Assembly (NCBI GenBank): GCA_023421115.1 | Contig: JAEZUI010000039.1 | Location: 1-18,424, forward strand | DNA: 18,424 nucleotides | Direction of reading: 5' to 3' | Origin: Bacillota bacterium | Lineage (GTDB): Bacteria; Bacillota; Clostridia; Acetivibrionales; Acetivibrionaceae | Part shown: positions 16,019 to 18,424 of the stretch, in pieces | How positions within the stretch are numbered: position 1 is the stretch's first letter | Layout: every line of letters starts with the position of its first letter | Translations under genes and position numbers: made by a program | Notes under the pieces: model-generated | Database searches by the model: none | What the model was told of the DNA's origin: nothing | Seen by the model: the letters and a program-made list of their open reading frames with translations, nothing else

Positions 16019-16411
16019 ATGATAATAAATAACAATGTGTATAATCACTTAAACAAAATATCGGGAAACCAACCTAATAATACTAACATCAATAAAGCAA
16101 AGGAAACTACTCAGAACGGTTTTGGAGATATTCTGAAAGGAAAAATTAGTGAAACCTCTGAAGTGAAATTTTCCAAGCATGCTCAAATGCGCCTAGAAAC
16201 AAGAAATATCAAAATTACTGACATCCAGAAAAAAAAGATATCTGACGCATTAGATAAGGCTGAGGAAAAAGGTGTAAAAGATTCACTTGTGATGATGGAT
16301 GATATAGCTTTAGTAGTGAATGTAAAAAACAGGACAGTAATAACCGCAGTAAACAGCAACGAGCTTAAGGATAATGTTTTTACCAACATCGATGGGGCAG
16401 TATTTACATGA
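16019..16411 (+). CDS. Flagellar operon protein, TIGR02530 type
   Basis: This is a 130-residue protein of the small family found beside flgD and flgE in many Clostridia. Its function is not established as far as I know. The N-terminal half (1-45) is Asn/Thr-rich and probably disordered. The C-terminal half begins FSKHAQMRLETRNIKITD (51-68), followed by a helix and then the beta-like stretch SLVMMDDIALVVNVKNRTVI (89-108). The pattern HAxxRxxxR, helix, then VVVN..NRTVIT looks similar to BrnT/DUF4258 proteins; that is only a visual likeness. The start at 16019 follows GGAGGTGA (16007-16014) at short spacing; an in-frame TTG at 16001 precedes the site. The gene lies directly before a structured flgE leader. 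Confidence 0.85.
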   Translation: MIINNNVYNHLNKISGNQPNNTNINKAKETTQNGFGDILKGKISETSEVKFSKHAQMRLETRNIKITDIQKKKISDALDKAEEKGVKDSLVMMDDIALVVNVKNRTVITAVNSNELKDNVFTNIDGAVFT

Positions 16412-16434
16412 TTTGCAATTAATAAATTTATTAG

Positions 16435-16499
16435 TAGCCGGACCCTTTCGGGAGGCTAACTATTCCTGATTGACTGAAGGAATAGACCAAAAGGAGGTC
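16435..16499 (+). promoter_or_regulatory. Structured leader of flgE with two stems and a partly hidden RBS
   Basis: Stem 1 pairs TAGCC (16435-16439) with GGCTA (16454-16458), then CCC (16443-16445) with GGG (16450-16452), around a TTTC loop and with GGA bulged. Stem 2 pairs CTATTCC (16460-16466) with GGAATAG (16479-16485), with a 12-nt loop. GACC (16485-16488) can also pair with GGTC (16496-16499), placing AAGGA of the ribosome binding site in the loop. No U-tract is present. The layout suggests translational control of hook protein. No known riboswitch class was recognised. Confidence 0.5.
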
Positions 16500-16508
16500 A
16501 ATTTATTT

Positions 16509-17876
16509 ATGATGAGATCAATGTTCTCAGGTGTTTCTGGCCTGCGTGTTCATCAATCAAAAATGGACGTAATAGGTAATAATATTTCTAATGTTAATAC
16601 TGTTGCATTTAAGTCAGGTAGAGTAACATTCGAGCAAGTATTCAGTCAAACTTTAAAGGGTGCAAGTGCACCGGATCCGGTTACCGGCAGGGGAGGAACC
16701 AACCCAATGCAAGTTGGCCTTGGTGTTGGCGTTGCTACTGTAGATACTATTATGACAAATGGAAGTGTACAGAGGACTGACAATCCTACGGATCTTGCCA
16801 TTGAGGGAGACGGATTTTTCATTGTAAAGGGTGGTAATGCTGATACCTACCGTTTTACAAGGGCAGGAAATTTCGGAATTGATAAAATCGGAAATTTAGT
16901 AACCGGTGGAGGCTTGAATGTATATGGTTGGCAAGCGTACACTAGGGAAGCTGATGGTACGTATACTTTTGATACGGAAACAGAACTTGAGCCAATAAAC
17001 CTATATATGGACGATACAAATAATAATAAGAAAATTATTTCAGCTAAAGCGACTACATATGCTGTTATTTCAGGGAATTTGGATGCTTCTTATCCTATAC
17101 CAACTGAAGCAAAAGATGAGGATGGAAATACAGTTCTAGATGCAGATGGAAATCCAGTGATGAAAAAAGTTAAATTTACTTCTCCAATGACAGTTTACGA
17201 TTCATTGGGTAACCCATACACAATTAATATTGACTTTTGGAAAGAAGCAGTAGGCGCAAGCAGCACATGGGAATGGGAGGTTGTTCCACAAGAGGGGTTG
17301 ACCTATTCGACTACAGAGAGCAGCTTTGATTTTGATAAGCAAGGAAAGATTATAGATAATGAAGCTACGGAACCAAAAGTAAAACCTACAATAACAATAA
17401 CTCCTCCAGCCACTGTCGGTGCAGAAGATATCGAGGTACAACTAGATTTCTCTAAACTCACAATGTTTGCTTCAGATAGCTCTGCAAAACCTGCTAATGT
17501 TGACGGTTACTCGAGTGGTTCGCTTATAAATTTCAGTATTGGATCCGATGGAATAATTACAGGAATATACAGTAACGGTCAGCAACAACCTCTGGGATTA
17601 ATTGGTTTGGCGAGTTTTGAAAATCCGGCGGGTCTTGAAAAGTCAGGCAACAATTTATACACACCTACCACAAACTCCGGTGATTTCAAAAAGGCCGTAA
17701 AAGCAGGTGGAGAAGGAGTTGGTATGTTGAACCCGGGTACTCTTGAAATGTCAAATGTTGACTTGTCAGCAGAGTTTACCGAAATGATTGTTACTCAAAG
17801 AGGTTTTCAAGCGAACAGCAGGATTATAACAACTTCCGATGAAATGTTGCAGGAATTGGTTAACTTAAAAAGATAA
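16509..17876 (+). CDS. flgE: Flagellar hook protein FlgE
   Basis: FlgE is the major subunit of the extracellular hook, exported and assembled under the FlgD cap. The 455-residue product has the N-terminal signature MFSGVSGLRVHQ followed by GNNISNVNTVAFKSGR. The FDGFFIV-like motif is present as EGDGFFIV, and RAGNFGIDKIGNLVT follows. The C-terminal helix is VDLSAEFTEMIVTQRGFQAN and the protein ends in SDEMLQELVNLKR. The middle is less conserved. There is no cysteine in the whole protein, so lysinoalanine cross-links of the spirochaete kind cannot form. The start at ATG 16509 follows AAGGAGGT (16491-16498) at 10-nt spacing; a second ATG at 16512 is possible. A terminator-like palindrome follows at once. 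Confidence 0.96.
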   Translation: MMRSMFSGVSGLRVHQSKMDVIGNNISNVNTVAFKSGRVTFEQVFSQTLKGASAPDPVTGRGGTNPMQVGLGVGVATVDTIMTNGSVQRTDNPTDLAIEGDGFFIVKGGNADTYRFTRAGNFGIDKIGNLVTGGGLNVYGWQAYTREADGTYTFDTETELEPINLYMDDTNNNKKIISAKATTYAVISGNLDASYPIPTEAKDEDGNTVLDADGNPVMKKVKFTSPMTVYDSLGNPYTINIDFWKEAVGASSTWEWEVVPQEGLTYSTTESSFDFDKQGKIIDNEATEPKVKPTITITPPATVGAEDIEVQLDFSKLTMFASDSSAKPANVDGYSSGSLINFSIGSDGIITGIYSNGQQQPLGLIGLASFENPAGLEKSGNNLYTPTTNSGDFKKAVKAGGEGVGMLNPGTLEMSNVDLSAEFTEMIVTQRGFQANSRIITTSDEMLQELVNLKR

Positions 17877-17884
17877 TTTAAAGT

Positions 17885-17930
17885 AATTTCTAAAAAAGTT
17901 TGTTTTTAAAAACAAACTTTTTTAGAAATT
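17885..17930. terminator. 46-bp perfect palindrome, likely bidirectional terminator
   Basis: The 23-bp arms (17885-17907 and 17908-17930) are exact reverse complements with no spacer. The inner part reads A-tract, GTTTG, TTTTTAAAAA, CAAAC, T-tract. That gives a hairpin with a U-tract on either strand, as in an intrinsic terminator. It starts 9 nt after the flgE stop. The stem has few G-C pairs, so it may be leaky. Confidence 0.7.
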
Positions 17931-18124
17931 CTTACAATAGCTCCTGGACCTTGGTAATTTTTTTTATAAAAAAAACTGAAAAATTAGAGGAATAACTAGG
18001 ACCTATGAAGAATAAGTAGTTAATTATAACGTGTTTATGTAAAATTTCAACATAATAATATAAAATAACATATTTTTTGCAAAAAAAAATAAATTTTCTA
18101 TTGAGTTTTTGAGGTAAAAATATT

Positions 18125-18325
18125 ATGATTGAATTAACTAAGTTAAATGGCTTAAAATTTGTCTTAAATGGTGAACTCATTGAAAGTGTTGAGGAAACAC
18201 CAGATACTGTTATTTCTACAACAACCGGTAAAAAATTTATTGTTGCCGAGAAGGTTGAAGAAGTAGTCGAAAAGGTAGTGGAATATAAAAGAAAAATATT
18301 CTGTAATATATTGTCTAAAAATTAA
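18125..18325 (+). CDS. swrD: Flagellar FlbD/SwrD family protein
   Basis: The 66-residue product is a typical FlbD family protein: MIELTKLNGLKFVLNGELIE, then EETPDTVISTTTGKKFIV, then EKVEEVVEKVVEYKRKIF. In B. subtilis the homologue SwrD (YlzI) sits between the hook gene and fliL and raises flagellar power for swarming; the mechanism is not settled. The protein is probably cytoplasmic, small and beta-rich, with a C-terminal helix. The start at 18125 has GAGGT (18111-18115) at 9-nt spacing. It is separated from flgE by 248 bp including the terminator-like palindrome, so it may have its own promoter. Downstream, AAGGGGG (18418-18424) marks a following gene, expected to be motA, outside the window. 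Confidence 0.9.
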   Translation: MIELTKLNGLKFVLNGELIESVEETPDTVISTTTGKKFIVAEKVEEVVEKVVEYKRKIFCNILSKN

Positions 18326-18424
18326 CTGATCTATTGAAGTTCTACAAAATTGTTTTAATAAGTACCGTTGAAACTCAGAGTTTTCATAGCTTTGCCCGAT
18401 TATATAGTATAAGAATGAAGGGGG
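18326..18424 (+). promoter_or_regulatory. Gap after swrD ending in an RBS
   Basis: No gene is visible. The last 7 bases (18418-18424, AAGGGGG) look like the ribosome binding site of the next gene, whose start must lie just past the window. A TATATAGTAT stretch (18401-18410) is promoter-like but has no convincing -35 at standard spacing. Confidence 0.4.

Noticed and set aside
17932..18180. An 82-codon - strand frame across the swrD upstream region.
   Set aside because: It overlaps the well-supported swrD start, is driven by A/T runs and has no ribosome binding site.

Overview
The window is an AT-rich stretch of a Gram-positive, Clostridia-type chromosome. The evidence is strong AGGAGG/GGAGGT ribosome binding sites, short spacers, frequent TTG/GTG starts, and the order dprA-topA-trmFO followed by the large fla operon. 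That backbone is also found in Bacillus subtilis. The flagellar operon protein of the TIGR02530 type between flgD and flgE fits Clostridia. The protein flavour suggests a relative of cellulolytic clostridia (Ruminiclostridium/Acetivibrio-like), but this is an impression, not a proof.

Region 1 (1-5117) holds three housekeeping genes on the + strand: dprA, topA and trmFO. topA and trmFO each have their own candidate promoter. At each of these promoters one arm of a perfect 14-bp inverted repeat overlaps the promoter and the other arm lies in the leader. Region 2 (5118-5732) is 615 bp without a credible gene. In B. subtilis the interval between trmFO and flgB holds xerC-hslV-hslU-codY. Here it holds only AT-rich DNA with an inverted repeat, a candidate promoter and a stem-loop ahead of flgB.

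Region 3 (5733-17876) is one co-directional run of flagellar genes: flgB, flgC, fliE, fliF, fliG, fliH, fliI, fliJ, a ylxF/motE-like gene, fliK, flgD, a TIGR02530-type gene and flgE. They encode the proximal rod (FlgB, FlgC, FliE), the MS ring (FliF), a rotor/switch protein (FliG), the export ATPase complex (FliH, FliI, FliJ), hook-length control (FliK), the hook cap (FlgD) and the hook (FlgE). They therefore run roughly in the order basal body, export, hook. Two gaps, flgC-fliE and the flgE leader, are rich in perfect stems and look like RNA control points. A 46-bp perfect palindrome after flgE looks like a bidirectional intrinsic terminator. It is followed by flbD (swrD) and, at the right edge, a ribosome binding site for the next gene, expected to be motA.

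Most of the window is a well-known core locus. I found no mobile element, CRISPR array, tRNA or rRNA, and no clear novel system. The parts most worth a second look are the structured flgE leader, the possible BrnT/DUF4258-like fold of the protein encoded just before it, the hairpin cluster between flgC and fliE, the three-repeat FlgD, and the missing xerC-hslVU-codY block.
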